Part shown: positions 25,449 through 33,643 of the stretch, piece after piece
Numbering within the stretch: position 1 is the stretch's first letter
Layout of the letters: the number at the start of each line of letters is the position of its first letter
Origin: an uncultured bacterium
Lineage (GTDB): Bacteria > Planctomycetota > UBA1135 > GCA-002686595
Direction: 5' to 3'
Assembly: GCA_938075305.1 (NCBI GenBank)
Contig: CALJGV010000010.1
Coordinates: 248,001-312,000, forward strand
DNA: 64,000 bases
Translations under genes and position numbers: made by a program
The notes under the pieces: model-generated
Told to the model about the DNA's origin: nothing
The model's input: only the letters and a program-made list of their open reading frames with translations
Database searches by the model: none

Positions 25449-26816
25449 TCAACCACGAGGTGTCGCTCCCGGGGAGGACGGCGCGGGGACGAGGGCGAGG
25501 GCGTGGGCGGCAGCCCGGTCGATGGCGCCGGGGGGGCCGAGCCGGCGGGCAGCCTCCTCCAGCTCCTCGGCGGCCCGTGCCCGGGTGGCCGGATCCAGGA
25601 AGGCATCGCGGACCTGGGCGCCCACCAGCTCGACCGGGCCTTGGCCCCGGAAGCCGTGCTCGGGGAGCACCTCCCGTCCAGCGAGCAGGTTGGTGGAGGC
25701 GAAGTAGGGGGTGGTGAGGACGTGGTCGTAGAGGAACGACTCGAGCTTCTTGGAGAACCGATACAGCACCACCGCTGGGAGCCGGTGGTGGAGGACGTCC
25801 GTGAGGATGGTCCCCGACACCGCGAAGGCGGCCCGGGCACGCGCGAGCTCGCCGTGCAGCTCCCCGCAGGTGAACGTCACTTCGTGGCCCCGCGTGAGCT
25901 CCTCGATCAGCCCCGCGTGCTCCTCGGTGGACTGGAGGATCCGCACCTCCGCGTCGGGCGCCGCCTGTCGGAGGGGCCGGAGCGCTTCCAGCATCCAGGG
26001 GAGGTTTCGCTGGATCACGCCCCGGCGGCTCCCGGGGAGCAAGGCGAGGATCCGCGACCCCTCGTTCGGTCGCGTCACGGGGACGCTCGCCAGGTCGTCG
26101 AGCAGCGGGTGCCCGATGTGTCGCGTCCGAACACCATGCCTGCCGAACCACGCCGGCTCATGGGGGAGGATCGTCAGGGAGAGATCCATCGCCTTGCGGT
26201 ACCCGCGCACCCGCCAAGGCGCCCAGCCCCAGTACTGCGGTGCCACCATGTGGCAGGTCTTGACGCCGTACCTGCGGACCGCGTGGGCAAGCGGCACGTT
26301 GAGCGCCGGCGAGTCCACGGGGATGAAGAGGTCGGGGCGCACGTTCCGCGCGTGGCGCGCCGTGTCCTCGATCACGCCGACGTAGTACGGCAGGGAACTG
26401 AGGACGCCGTCGAAGCCGGTGTGGGCTCTGGCGACGGGGTCCGCGATCGTCGGCACGCCCAGCTCGCGGATCCGCTCGCCCCCCAACGCCGCGAACTCCG
26501 GGGGGGGAGCGCCCGCGGCCTCGACCCTCGAGCGGATGGCGCGGATCAGGTTCGCACCGTGGATCTCCCCGGAGGCCTCGGCGGCCCCCACGAGGATCCG
26601 GAGGGGGCGGTCGGTGCGGATGGAGGTCTGAGGGAGCGGACTGATCTCGCCTGATCCCTCCTGTACGTCGTGGCGGATCTCGGAGAGGACGCGCCTGCGC
26701 ACCGGCACGTGGCCCAGGTATCGAAGCGGCGCGAGGAGCGCTCCGCCGACGGCGCGACCCAGCTCGAGCCGGGCTGCTGTTCGAGGTCGGGTGCCTTGGG
26801 GGGATCGGTCAGCCAC
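25449..26816 (-). CDS. lpxB: Lipid-A-disaccharide synthase
   Basis: LpxB condenses UDP-2,3-diacylglucosamine with lipid X to form the lipid A disaccharide, on the cytoplasmic face of the inner membrane. The catalytic part starts at RILVGAAEASGEIHGANLI (about residue 68) and contains PVDSPALNVPLAHAVR, the APQYWGWAPWR motif, LALLPGSRRGVI and ILTDVLHHRLPAVVLYRFS. The start is a GTG at 26816, seven nt after TATCCT, giving 455 residues, about 65 more than usual. The extension contains GRAVGGALLAPLRYLGHVP, possibly amphipathic and membrane-binding. Its presence implies an outer membrane with lipid A. No other lpx gene is in the window. Confidence 0.88.
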   Translation of the reverse strand: MADRSPQGTRPRTAARLELGRAVGGALLAPLRYLGHVPVRRRVLSEIRHDVQEGSGEISPLPQTSIRTDRPLRILVGAAEASGEIHGANLIRAIRSRVEAAGAPPPEFAALGGERIRELGVPTIADPVARAHTGFDGVLSSLPYYVGVIEDTARHARNVRPDLFIPVDSPALNVPLAHAVRRYGVKTCHMVAPQYWGWAPWRVRGYRKAMDLSLTILPHEPAWFGRHGVRTRHIGHPLLDDLASVPVTRPNEGSRILALLPGSRRGVIQRNLPWMLEALRPLRQAAPDAEVRILQSTEEHAGLIEELTRGHEVTFTCGELHGELARARAAFAVSGTILTDVLHHRLPAVVLYRFSKKLESFLYDHVLTTPYFASTNLLAGREVLPEHGFRGQGPVELVGAQVRDAFLDPATRARAAEELEEAARRLGPPGAIDRAAAHALALVPAPSSPGATPRG

Positions 26817-26823
26817 GGGGGGG

Positions 26824-26829
26824 AGGATA
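26824..26829 (-). promoter_or_regulatory. -10-like box TATCCT for lpxB
   Basis: On the minus strand TATCCT lies 7 nt before the GTG at 26816, supporting this non-ATG start. It is 14 bp from an identical box on the plus strand. Confidence 0.45.
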
Positions 26830-26843
26830 CGTTCGGTGCGCGT

Positions 26844-26849
26844 TATCCT
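26844..26849 (+). promoter_or_regulatory. -10-like box TATCCT for the TPR protein
   Basis: TATCCT lies 9 nt before the ATG at 26859, back-to-back with the lpxB box. Confidence 0.45.
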
Positions 26850-26858
26850 CCTCCCTGG

Positions 26859-27557
26859 ATGGCTCGACTCCTCATCTTCTTCGTCTGCGTCTTCATACTG
26901 ACCGGCTTCCTGGCCCAGCTGCCGGTCGTCGGGGCGCTGTTCAGGATCCCCTTCCTGGGCTTCTGGTTCACAGCACTGCTGGTCTCGGCGGTGGCGGCCA
27001 AGCTCGGAGCGGAGGCCGTCGACGCGGGTGCCCGGCGTCGGCTGGAGCGTTCGCTCGGGGCGGTGGACACGCCCCACCACAAGGGCAAGCTCGGGGTCCT
27101 GCTCCTGGCCCAGGGGAAGGCGCGCCGGGCGATCCCGCTGCTGGAGGCCGCCTCGGAGGGAGACCCGGGCTCCCTGGAGCTGCGCTACCGGCTCGGCGAG
27201 GCGCGCTTGCGCGCGGGGGGCGACGCAGCGGCGGCCCAGCGCGCCCTCGACTCCGTCCTGCGCGAGGACGAGGAGTATGCCTACGGTGGCGCGATGCTCC
27301 GGTCGGCCGAGGCGAGCCGCGACTCTGGCGACGTGCCCGGTGCCCTCGAGCGCGTCACGAGGTTCGAGCGAAATCACGGGGCGACTCCCGAGAGCGCCCT
27401 CCTGCGGGCGAGACTCCTGCGGGCGGCGGGCGACGCCGGCGGGGCGAAGCAGGCCCTGGGGGAGGTGGTGCCGCTCGCGGCCGCCAGCGGGCGCGGCGCA
27501 GCGTCCCGAACCTGGACTTGGCGGCTCAGGACGATGCTCGCCCGCTGCTTCGGTTGA
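26859..27557 (+). CDS. TPR-repeat protein with N-terminal membrane segments
   Basis: A 232-residue protein. Two hydrophobic segments (about 3-20 and 30-50) anchor it in the membrane with a short turn between them. The rest is helical with tetratricopeptide-type repeats: HKGKLGVLLLAQGKARRAIPL, LRYRLGEARLRAGGDAAAAQ, GGAMLRSAEASRDSGDVPGALERV and ALLRARLLRAAGDAGGAKQAL. These usually mediate protein interactions. It is divergent from lpxB and 42 bp upstream of the DUF1570 peptidase gene on the same strand, so the two may be co-transcribed. The partner proteins are unknown. Confidence 0.7.
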   Translation: MARLLIFFVCVFILTGFLAQLPVVGALFRIPFLGFWFTALLVSAVAAKLGAEAVDAGARRRLERSLGAVDTPHHKGKLGVLLLAQGKARRAIPLLEAASEGDPGSLELRYRLGEARLRAGGDAAAAQRALDSVLREDEEYAYGGAMLRSAEASRDSGDVPGALERVTRFERNHGATPESALLRARLLRAAGDAGGAKQALGEVVPLAAASGRGAASRTWTWRLRTMLARCFG

Positions 27558-27599
27558 CGGGTCTGGAGCCCGGTCAGGCGGTCGGTCGATGACTGCCTC

Positions 27600-29075
27600 A
27601 TGCGAGCGCTCCCTCTGATCACCCTCGGTGCCCTGATCGTCGGCGGCGCGGCCAGCGCTCCGGGGCGGGGCCCTGTTCCTGATCGCCTCGAGAAGTTCCC
27701 CGCCCTCGGGTTCGGCTTCGAGCGATCCGCACGGCTCGAGGCGCGCCAGGTGCCGCCGGAGAGCGAGGGACTCCTGCTGCTCTTCGCCACGAAGAACGCC
27801 CCCAATGATCGCGCGGCCCCATCTACCCACCGCGTCTACCGCATCGAGGGGCCCGGCGTCGACGTGACGGCGGTGCGGGCGTGGATCCAGGGGATCTTCC
27901 CGACGGCAGACGTGGCCGAGGAGCGTTCCGTGCGAGAGCGATACGGCCGGAGCCCGGTCCGGCTCACCGGGCGGTTCGTCGCGGAGGACCTGGAGCGCGG
28001 GCTGTTCGTCCACGCCTGGACCGGACCGGAGGACGCGATCGTCTTCGTGGGTGAGTGCGAGGAGGACCTCTATCGGCGTGAGCGACGCGCCTTCGACCGG
28101 GCGGCCTCGAGCTTCCGGTTCTTCGATCAGGCCGAGGTCGACCTCGGTCGTAAGCAGTGGGAGGCGCGCTACCGCCGGATCGTCCTGCCATTCGAGGCCG
28201 AGCGGATCGAGGTGGGCGTCAAGCTGGCCACGGGGTGGACGGTGACGGACACGGAGAGCGCCATGGTGCTGTTCCATGGGCCCGAACACTCCGCCGTGCC
28301 CCGACAGCTCGCCGACGCCATGATGGCCGTCCGCAGCCGGCTCAAGGCCGACCTGCCACCGGACCAGGAGGTCTCCTCGCTGGCCGTGGTCCGCATCTGC
28401 CGGGACCGGGGCGAGTACCTGACGTATGGCGGGAGCCCGGGGACCGTCGGATACTTCAACCCGAGTGTCGGCGAGCTCGTGCTCTACGACGCCCGCACGA
28501 ACCCGGAGGGGCCCATCCCCCTGGACCACCCGACGGCCCGGACGCTCTACCACGAGGTCTGTCACCAGTACCTGCACCAGACGATGAGCGCGGCGACCCC
28601 GCACACCTGGTTCGGGGAGGGGCTCGCGGAGTACTACGCGGGGGCCACCCTCCGGTCCGGCCGGGTCGTGGGCGTGGATCCGTTGGAGGGGAAGCGCGAG
28701 TACCTCCTGCGGCCTGACGTTCGCGCCCAGGTGCCGCCGCTCGGAGACCTCCTCACGATGTCTCAGTCCGCCTTCTACTCCCGCTCCGCCGTCTGTTACC
28801 CCTACAGCTACGCGCTCGTCCGGTTCCTCGAGACGAGTGACGTGGCCCGTGGCCGGCGGCTGTGGCGGGATCTGGTCGAGCGGTACCACGAGGGCCTCAG
28901 GGGCGCGTGGCGCGCCGAGGTCGAGGAGCTTGCCCTGCGTGGGATCTCGCGGCGGTCCTACGACGTGGCGGTGCGCCGGAGCCAGGAGCGCGCCCTCGAT
29001 ACCGCCTTGGAGGAGGTGGACGTGCCCGAGCTGGAGCGCGCGCTTTGGAGCTGGATCGCCCGGGGCGAGGGCTGA
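27600..29075 (+). CDS. Exported DUF1570/peptidase MA-like gluzincin
   Basis: A 491-residue protein with a signal peptide (LITLGALIVGGAASA). The C-terminal half has a zinc peptidase core: HEVCHQ within RTLYHEVCHQYLHQTM gives HExxH, and WFGEGLAEYYAGA supplies the third ligand Glu, the arrangement of the DUF1570/peptidase MA family. Upstream a degenerate domain (about 40-220) repeats similar beta-rich blocks and may bind substrate. SQSAFYSRSAVCYPYSYALVRF follows the zinc site, as in other members. The substrate is unknown; activity in the periplasm or outer membrane is likely. It is preceded by the TPR protein and convergent with the ABC exporter genes. Confidence 0.78.
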   Translation: MRALPLITLGALIVGGAASAPGRGPVPDRLEKFPALGFGFERSARLEARQVPPESEGLLLLFATKNAPNDRAAPSTHRVYRIEGPGVDVTAVRAWIQGIFPTADVAEERSVRERYGRSPVRLTGRFVAEDLERGLFVHAWTGPEDAIVFVGECEEDLYRRERRAFDRAASSFRFFDQAEVDLGRKQWEARYRRIVLPFEAERIEVGVKLATGWTVTDTESAMVLFHGPEHSAVPRQLADAMMAVRSRLKADLPPDQEVSSLAVVRICRDRGEYLTYGGSPGTVGYFNPSVGELVLYDARTNPEGPIPLDHPTARTLYHEVCHQYLHQTMSAATPHTWFGEGLAEYYAGATLRSGRVVGVDPLEGKREYLLRPDVRAQVPPLGDLLTMSQSAFYSRSAVCYPYSYALVRFLETSDVARGRRLWRDLVERYHEGLRGAWRAEVEELALRGISRRSYDVAVRRSQERALDTALEEVDVPELERALWSWIARGEG

Positions 29076-29100
29076 CCGTCCCGGTGGGGGCCTCCTTGCC

Positions 29101-29865
29101 TCAGGGGACGCGGCGTTGGAACGCCCGCAGAGAGAGACCGTAGGCGAAGGCGGTGCAGGCCAGCATGGGCGCGAGCAGCCGCCAGTCCATGGCGTCCTTG
29201 GTGATGATGCGCATGAACACCTTGATCTCCACGAGGCGGTAGAGGGAGTAGTGGGTGACCCCCTCCACGAGGTAGAGCGCGAAGACCATGACCGAGAGGA
29301 ACAGCATCACGAAGCTGATGCGCATGGGCTCCGAGCTCAGGCAGGACCACAGGAAGCTGACCGAGTAGATCGCCGCCAGGAACGCGCCCATGTGCAGCGA
29401 GCAGCGCATCAGGTCGGACATGTCCATGGTCTTGTCGAACATGCCCAGGAGCGCGGGGACCGTCGCGCTCGTGAGGAACACCGGCCCAATCACCACGAAG
29501 AGCCCGCCGAGCCAGCGCTCGGTCATGAGGCGCGTTCGGGAGACGGGTCGGGCCAGCCAGATCTCCATCGTGCCCCGGTGGGCCTCCCCCGCCACGCTGT
29601 TCGCCGCGAAGAGGACGGCGGCGGCGGTGCCCAGGGCGCTGCAGCCCTTGAAGAAGTGCTGGCCCACGATGTAACCCGACACGCCGAACTGGTCGACCTG
29701 GTCCACGAGGTCGCTCAGCATCTGGATCGGCGCGGCGATGGCCTTGATGGAGGGGAGGTTCTCCTCGAACGTCGGCCACCAGTAGACGGCGGCCACGAGC
29801 ATGATCTCCAGCACGACGAAGAAGCCGAGCCCGTAGGTGATGTAGCCCCGCGTGCCCTTGAACAT
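29101..29865 (-). CDS. ABC-2 type transporter permease
   Basis: A 254-residue integral membrane protein with six hydrophobic segments. The segment SVAGEAHRGTMEIWLARPVSRTRL is characteristic of ABC-2 permeases, where it follows the second membrane helix and contacts the ATPase. The ATG overlaps the ATPase stop codon by one base (TGATG), so both subunits are made from one transcript. The pair probably forms an exporter for a lipid, polysaccharide or drug. The substrate cannot be predicted. No separate periplasmic component is nearby. Confidence 0.85.
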   Translation of the reverse strand: MFKGTRGYITYGLGFFVVLEIMLVAAVYWWPTFEENLPSIKAIAAPIQMLSDLVDQVDQFGVSGYIVGQHFFKGCSALGTAAAVLFAANSVAGEAHRGTMEIWLARPVSRTRLMTERWLGGLFVVIGPVFLTSATVPALLGMFDKTMDMSDLMRCSLHMGAFLAAIYSVSFLWSCLSSEPMRISFVMLFLSVMVFALYLVEGVTHYSLYRLVEIKVFMRIITKDAMDWRLLAPMLACTAFAYGLSLRAFQRRVP

Positions 29866-30827
29866 CAGGTGCCCTCCACGCCGTACAGGGCCCGGTAGAG
29901 CTCACCCAGGGAGATCCGGCCGTGCTCGACGCTGGTGGGCGCCGGCAGGTCGGTGGCGGAGGCGAGGCGGCCGAGGAAGGTCCTCGGGTCGTCGCCTGAG
30001 AGCATGACGTTGACCCGGTCCTCGACCTCCTCGACGGACTCGACCCCCGGTCCCTGGAGGACCCCCGTGCTCCCTGGCGTCAGGGCGCCCGGAGCGAAGC
30101 GCAGGCGGACGAGCCGGCCGGCGCGCTGGCGGACCTCCTCGGAGCTCTCGTCCGCGACGACGCGGCCGGCGTTGAGGAAGACGAGCCGCTGGCACGACCT
30201 GTCCACCTCCCCGAGGTGGTGGGAGGAGAGCAGGATCGTCGTGCCGCGGGCGGCGTCGGCGTCGATGAGGTCGAGGACCTGGCTCCGCTTGGCCGGGTCG
30301 AGGCCCTCGCTGATCTCGTCGAGGATCCTCACCCGGACGTCGGGGGCGATGGCGGCGGCGAAGAGCAGCTGGCGCTTCATGCCGTGGCTGTACTCGCGGA
30401 CCCGGCGGTCCAGGGGCAGGCCGAGCTCCCCGGCGATGGAGCGCGCCCGATCCAGGCTCCCGTCGCTTCGGCCGCGCAGGAGGAAGCGAAGGTGCTCCCC
30501 GCCCTTCAACTCGCTGTAGAGGTGGAGCTCCCCGGGGGCATACGTGGTGCGCCGGCGGATCTCGAGGCCGTCTCCCGCCATCGGGACCCCGTCCACGGTG
30601 ACCTGGCCCTGCTGGAGGGGGACGAGACCGGTGAGCAATCGCATCAGGGTGCTCTTGCCGCTCCCATTGGGACCGAGGAGCCCGACCACGCCACCCGCCG
30701 GGATCTCAACGTCGATCCGGTGGAGCGCCTGGGTGGCCCCGAAGCGATGTTCGAGTCCGTGGACGGACACGCCTCCAGCACCTGCGCGGGACGGTGACGC
30801 GGCCTGTGTGGGAGCGAGCGCGGACAT
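29865..30827 (-). CDS. ABC-2 type transporter ATP-binding protein
   Basis: A 320-residue ATPase. Walker A is GLLGPNGSGKSTLM near residue 50, the signature motif is the YSHGMKRQ variant common in ABC-2 exporters, and Walker B with the catalytic Glu is VRILDEISEGLDP. The switch His is in LLSSHHLGEVD. The last 90 residues form a mixed C-terminal domain typical of this class. It is the first cistron, followed by its permease. The -10-like box TAACCT is 9 nt before the ATG and overlaps the -10 box of the divergent kinase gene. Confidence 0.92.
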   Translation of the reverse strand: MSALAPTQAASPSRAGAGGVSVHGLEHRFGATQALHRIDVEIPAGGVVGLLGPNGSGKSTLMRLLTGLVPLQQGQVTVDGVPMAGDGLEIRRRTTYAPGELHLYSELKGGEHLRFLLRGRSDGSLDRARSIAGELGLPLDRRVREYSHGMKRQLLFAAAIAPDVRVRILDEISEGLDPAKRSQVLDLIDADAARGTTILLSSHHLGEVDRSCQRLVFLNAGRVVADESSEEVRQRAGRLVRLRFAPGALTPGSTGVLQGPGVESVEEVEDRVNVMLSGDDPRTFLGRLASATDLPAPTSVEHGRISLGELYRALYGVEGT

Positions 30828-30835
30828 GGGCGTGG

Positions 30836-30842
30836 TAGGTTA
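30836..30842. promoter_or_regulatory. Overlapping divergent -10-like boxes (TAGGTT / TAACCT)
   Basis: The 7-bp run TAGGTTA gives TAGGTT on the plus strand (7 nt before the GTG at 30849) and TAACCT on the minus strand (9 nt before the ATG at 30827). The two promoters would use the same bases. Confidence 0.45.
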
Positions 30843-30848
30843 CTCAGC

Positions 30849-31673
30849 GTGACACCCGTTCGCATCCTGGAGGAGATGAAACGTGACGCCCTCGGCGCCG
30901 TTCATCGGGTCGCGCTCGAGCGCGCGGGTGAACCACGCGAGGAGTTCGTGCTTCGCTCCCTCGACGGCTGGTGGATCCTGCGCCCCTTGGCCGGTTTCCT
31001 CGCGAGGCGGGAGCAGCGCGCGATGGCGGCGTGTCGGGAGGGAAGCGTCCCGCGCTTCGAGCGGGCCCCCCGACTGAGCGACGAGGAGCGGGCCACCCTC
31101 GGCCGGTTGCCAGGTGTCCGCGCACGGGAGCTGTTCACCCGCCCCTTCGTCGCGGGCGCTCCGTTGCACCGGGCGGAGCGCCTGCCCCTGGACTTCTTCG
31201 ACCTCCTCGAGTCGGCGGTGCGGGACCTGCATGCGGTGGGGGTCTGTCACAACGACCTGCACAAGGAGCAGAACGTGGTCGTCGAGGTCTCCGGCCGGCC
31301 GAGGCTCATCGACTTCCAGCTGGCGAGCGTGCACCCGAGGCGCTCGGGGAGGCGCTTCGACGCGCGCTGCGGGGATGACCTGCGGCACGTCCAGAAGCTC
31401 CGTCGCCGCTACACCATGAACGGTCGCGGGCCCGCGGAGATCGGGGTCCCGGAGTCCTCGAGGATCCGCAGGCGGGGCCTGGCTCTCCTCTGGCGGCGGA
31501 CCGGGAAGCCGGCCTACCTCTTCATCACCCGCGGCCTACTCGGGACCAAGGACGGGGAGGACCGGCGCCCCTTCGAGGGGCCCTGGCCGCGCTGGGACGG
31601 ACCGCTCGAGGCCGCGAAGGAGGTCCCCTCGGCCCATCGGGTCACGGGCGGCACCGAGCCAGGAAGTTCCTGA
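30849..31673 (+). CDS. Small kinase, LPS-kinase (Kdo/WaaP)/RIO-like
   Basis: A 274-residue protein with a protein-kinase-like fold. The catalytic loop GVCHNDLHKEQNVVV has the HxDxxxxN pattern, and the metal-binding motif is LIDFQLASV, DFQ in place of DFG. The pattern fits small lipopolysaccharide or RIO-type kinases better than Ser/Thr kinases, since no glycine-rich loop or APE motif is evident. A basic C-terminal region (RIRRRGLALLWRRTGKP) may bind the membrane. It starts at GTG 30849. Its 3' end overlaps the convergent pabA-like gene by 32 bp. The substrate is inferred only from family resemblance. Confidence 0.6.
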   Translation: MTPVRILEEMKRDALGAVHRVALERAGEPREEFVLRSLDGWWILRPLAGFLARREQRAMAACREGSVPRFERAPRLSDEERATLGRLPGVRARELFTRPFVAGAPLHRAERLPLDFFDLLESAVRDLHAVGVCHNDLHKEQNVVVEVSGRPRLIDFQLASVHPRRSGRRFDARCGDDLRHVQKLRRRYTMNGRGPAEIGVPESSRIRRRGLALLWRRTGKPAYLFITRGLLGTKDGEDRRPFEGPWPRWDGPLEAAKEVPSAHRVTGGTEPGSS

Positions 31674-32220
31674 ACACCGTCTCGCCGCCTTCGGCGCAGA
31701 GGATGGACTCGGGGTGGCCCTGCAAGCCGAAGAGCGGGCGGGAGGTATGGCGCAGGCCCGCCACGTCACCGTCGTCGGTGCGCGCGGTCACGATGAGCTC
31801 CTCGGGGAGGTCCACCTCGTCCACCACGAGCGAGTTGTAGCGCGCCATCGGAAAGGGCGAGGGCAGGCCTGACAGCAGGCCGTCTCCTTCGTGATGGATG
31901 GGGCGCAAGGCCCCGTGGACGAGCTCGGTGGCTCCGCGGATGCGGGCGCCGAAGGAGCTCGCCAGGGCCTGATGCCCCAGACACACCCCAAGGACGGGGG
32001 GGGCGTCGGGGCAGGCCGCCGCCTGGCGGAAGATCTCCTCGCTGCAACCCGCTGCGTGGGGTTCGCCCGGACCGGGCCCCACCAGGACCCCTGCCGCGCC
32101 CATGACGTCCTCCGCGCGGGCGCTGCGGCCGTCGAAGACCCTGACCTCCGCGCCCAGCCTCTGGAGGGCCTGGACGAGGTTGTAGGTGAACGAATCGCGA
32201 TTGTCGACGAGGGCGATCAC
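31642..32220 (-). CDS. pabA: Glutamine amidotransferase, PabA/TrpG type
   Basis: A 192-residue class-I glutamine amidotransferase that supplies ammonia to anthranilate or aminodeoxychorismate synthase. It has NRDSFTYNLVQAL at the N-terminus, the oxyanion block VGPGPGEP, the nucleophile Cys in LGVCLGHQALA and the His/Glu of GLQGHPESI. PabA and TrpG cannot be separated by sequence alone and often one protein serves both pathways. The window ends inside a pabB/trpE-like gene 31 kb away. The start is GTG at 32220, six nt after TACAAC. The 3' end overlaps the kinase gene on the other strand. Confidence 0.88.
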   Translation of the reverse strand: MIALVDNRDSFTYNLVQALQRLGAEVRVFDGRSARAEDVMGAAGVLVGPGPGEPHAAGCSEEIFRQAAACPDAPPVLGVCLGHQALASSFGARIRGATELVHGALRPIHHEGDGLLSGLPSPFPMARYNSLVVDEVDLPEELIVTARTDDGDVAGLRHTSRPLFGLQGHPESILCAEGGETVFRNFLARCRP

Positions 32221-32226
32221 CGGCCT

Positions 32227-32232
32227 GTTGTA
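32227..32232 (-). promoter_or_regulatory. -10-like box TACAAC for pabA
   Basis: On the minus strand TACAAC lies 6 nt before the GTG at 32220, a near match to TATAAT lacking the final T. Confidence 0.3.
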
Positions 32233-32251
32233 CCCCGCGGCGGCGAGGGTC

Positions 32252-32257
32252 TATCGT
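32252..32257 (+). promoter_or_regulatory. -10-like box TATCGT for trkA
   Basis: TATCGT lies 8 nt before the trkA ATG at 32266, divergent from the pabA box. Confidence 0.45.
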
Positions 32258-32265
32258 TCCGGTCG

Positions 32266-33606
32266 ATGAACATCGTCATCATTGGCGCAGGAGAGGTCGG
32301 CCAGCACCTCGCCGGGGTCCTCAGCCGCGAGGAGCACTCGGTGACCGTGGTCGACCCGGACCCCTCAAAGTCGCGCAAGCTCACCGAGTCCCTCGACGTG
32401 CAGTCGCTCGTCGGGGACGGGACCCGTGCCGACACGCTCACGGACGCGGGCGCGTCCGCGGCGGACCTCGTCATCGCGGTGTCCGACGACGACCGGGTCA
32501 ACATGCTCACGAGCGTGATCGCCAAGAAGCTGGGCGCGAGCCGGGTCATCATCCGGCTGAAGGACACCCGGGTGCTGGCGGACTACCGCTACTTCTACAA
32601 GGACGCCCTTGGCTTTGACGTGGTCCTCTCCACCGAGGAGCTGGTCGCTGAGGAGCTCCTCGGCCTCGTCCGCGAGCGCCACGCGCTGGAGGTCCAGAGC
32701 TTCGCCAACGGTCAGGTCCAGCTCCGACGCCTTCGGCTCAAGGAGGACTCGGAGCTCACGCGCAAGCCGCTCGGGGAGCTCAAGCTTCCCTCGGGAGTGC
32801 TCGTCACCGCCGTCTCCCGTGGCGGCCAGCTGACGGTCCCCTCGGGCGGCGACGAGCTCCTGGGCAAGGACCAGATCTACGTGCTGGGGTCCTCCAAGGA
32901 CCTGGACCAGTTCGAGCGGCTCGCCGGGGAGAAGGTGGAGTGGAAGCGCTCGGTGGTGATCATGGGGGCCGGCGGCATCGGGCGTGAGATCGCCCTGCGG
33001 CTCTCGGGTGAGCCGGGGATCAGCGTCCTCGTGCTCGAGCAGGACCCCGCGCGTGCGCGGGCTCTGGACCTCGAGTGCTCGGGGGACCTGACGGTGATGG
33101 TGGGGGACGCGACGGACATGATGCTCTTCCGCGAGGAGCGCCTCGCCGACGCGAGCGTGTTCGTCGCGACGACCCACGACGACGAGGACAACATCGTGGC
33201 GTGCCAGCTGGCCAAGTCCTTCGGCGTCCAGCGCACCGTGGCGCTGGTGGAGAAGTCCTCCTACGCGGAGATCTTCGACCTGCTCGAGGGCGTGGACCAG
33301 GCCATCAGCCCGCGCATGATGTGCGCCAAGGCCATCACCCGCCTCGCGCGGGCGGGCTCACCCCGCGCCATCGCTGCCATCGGTAACGGGCAGGCGGAGG
33401 TCATCGAGCTCGAGGTGGGCCTGAAGGAGCCGGTGAAGCTCCGCAAGCTCGGGCTCCCGAGCGGCGTCGTCCTCGGCGCTCTCGTCCGGGACAACGCGGT
33501 GACGATCCCCGGGGGCGAGACCCTTGTTCGCCCGGGTGACACCGCGGTCGTATTCGCCATGAGGGAGTCTCTCGAGGAGGCCGAGCGCGCGCTCGGGGCC
33601 CTCTGA
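32266..33606 (+). CDS. trkA: Trk potassium uptake regulator TrkA
   Basis: A 446-residue cytoplasmic protein that gates the TrkH potassium channel according to nucleotide binding. It contains two tandem RCK_N/TrkA_C units. The first Rossmann motif is VIIGAGEVGQHLA at residue 3, with VVDPDPSK ending the second strand. The second is VVIMGAGGIGREIA near residue 228, with LVLEQDPARA. TrkA_C modules follow each (ELTRKPLGELKLPSGV and EPVKLRKLGLPSGV). The length is typical of bacterial TrkA. trkH follows 37 bp downstream, so the two form an operon. Confidence 0.95.
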   Translation: MNIVIIGAGEVGQHLAGVLSREEHSVTVVDPDPSKSRKLTESLDVQSLVGDGTRADTLTDAGASAADLVIAVSDDDRVNMLTSVIAKKLGASRVIIRLKDTRVLADYRYFYKDALGFDVVLSTEELVAEELLGLVRERHALEVQSFANGQVQLRRLRLKEDSELTRKPLGELKLPSGVLVTAVSRGGQLTVPSGGDELLGKDQIYVLGSSKDLDQFERLAGEKVEWKRSVVIMGAGGIGREIALRLSGEPGISVLVLEQDPARARALDLECSGDLTVMVGDATDMMLFREERLADASVFVATTHDDEDNIVACQLAKSFGVQRTVALVEKSSYAEIFDLLEGVDQAISPRMMCAKAITRLARAGSPRAIAAIGNGQAEVIELEVGLKEPVKLRKLGLPSGVVLGALVRDNAVTIPGGETLVRPGDTAVVFAMRESLEEAERALGAL

Positions 33607-33643
33607 CCGTGGAGCGCGTGCGATCCGGGGCGGAGGGCCGCCG

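Noticed and set aside
25449-28889. 1146-codon frame extending lpxB far upstream
   Set aside because: Only the last 455 codons match LpxB. The rest lies antisense to the TPR and DUF1570 genes and is low-complexity, and a GTG with a -10 box marks the real start.
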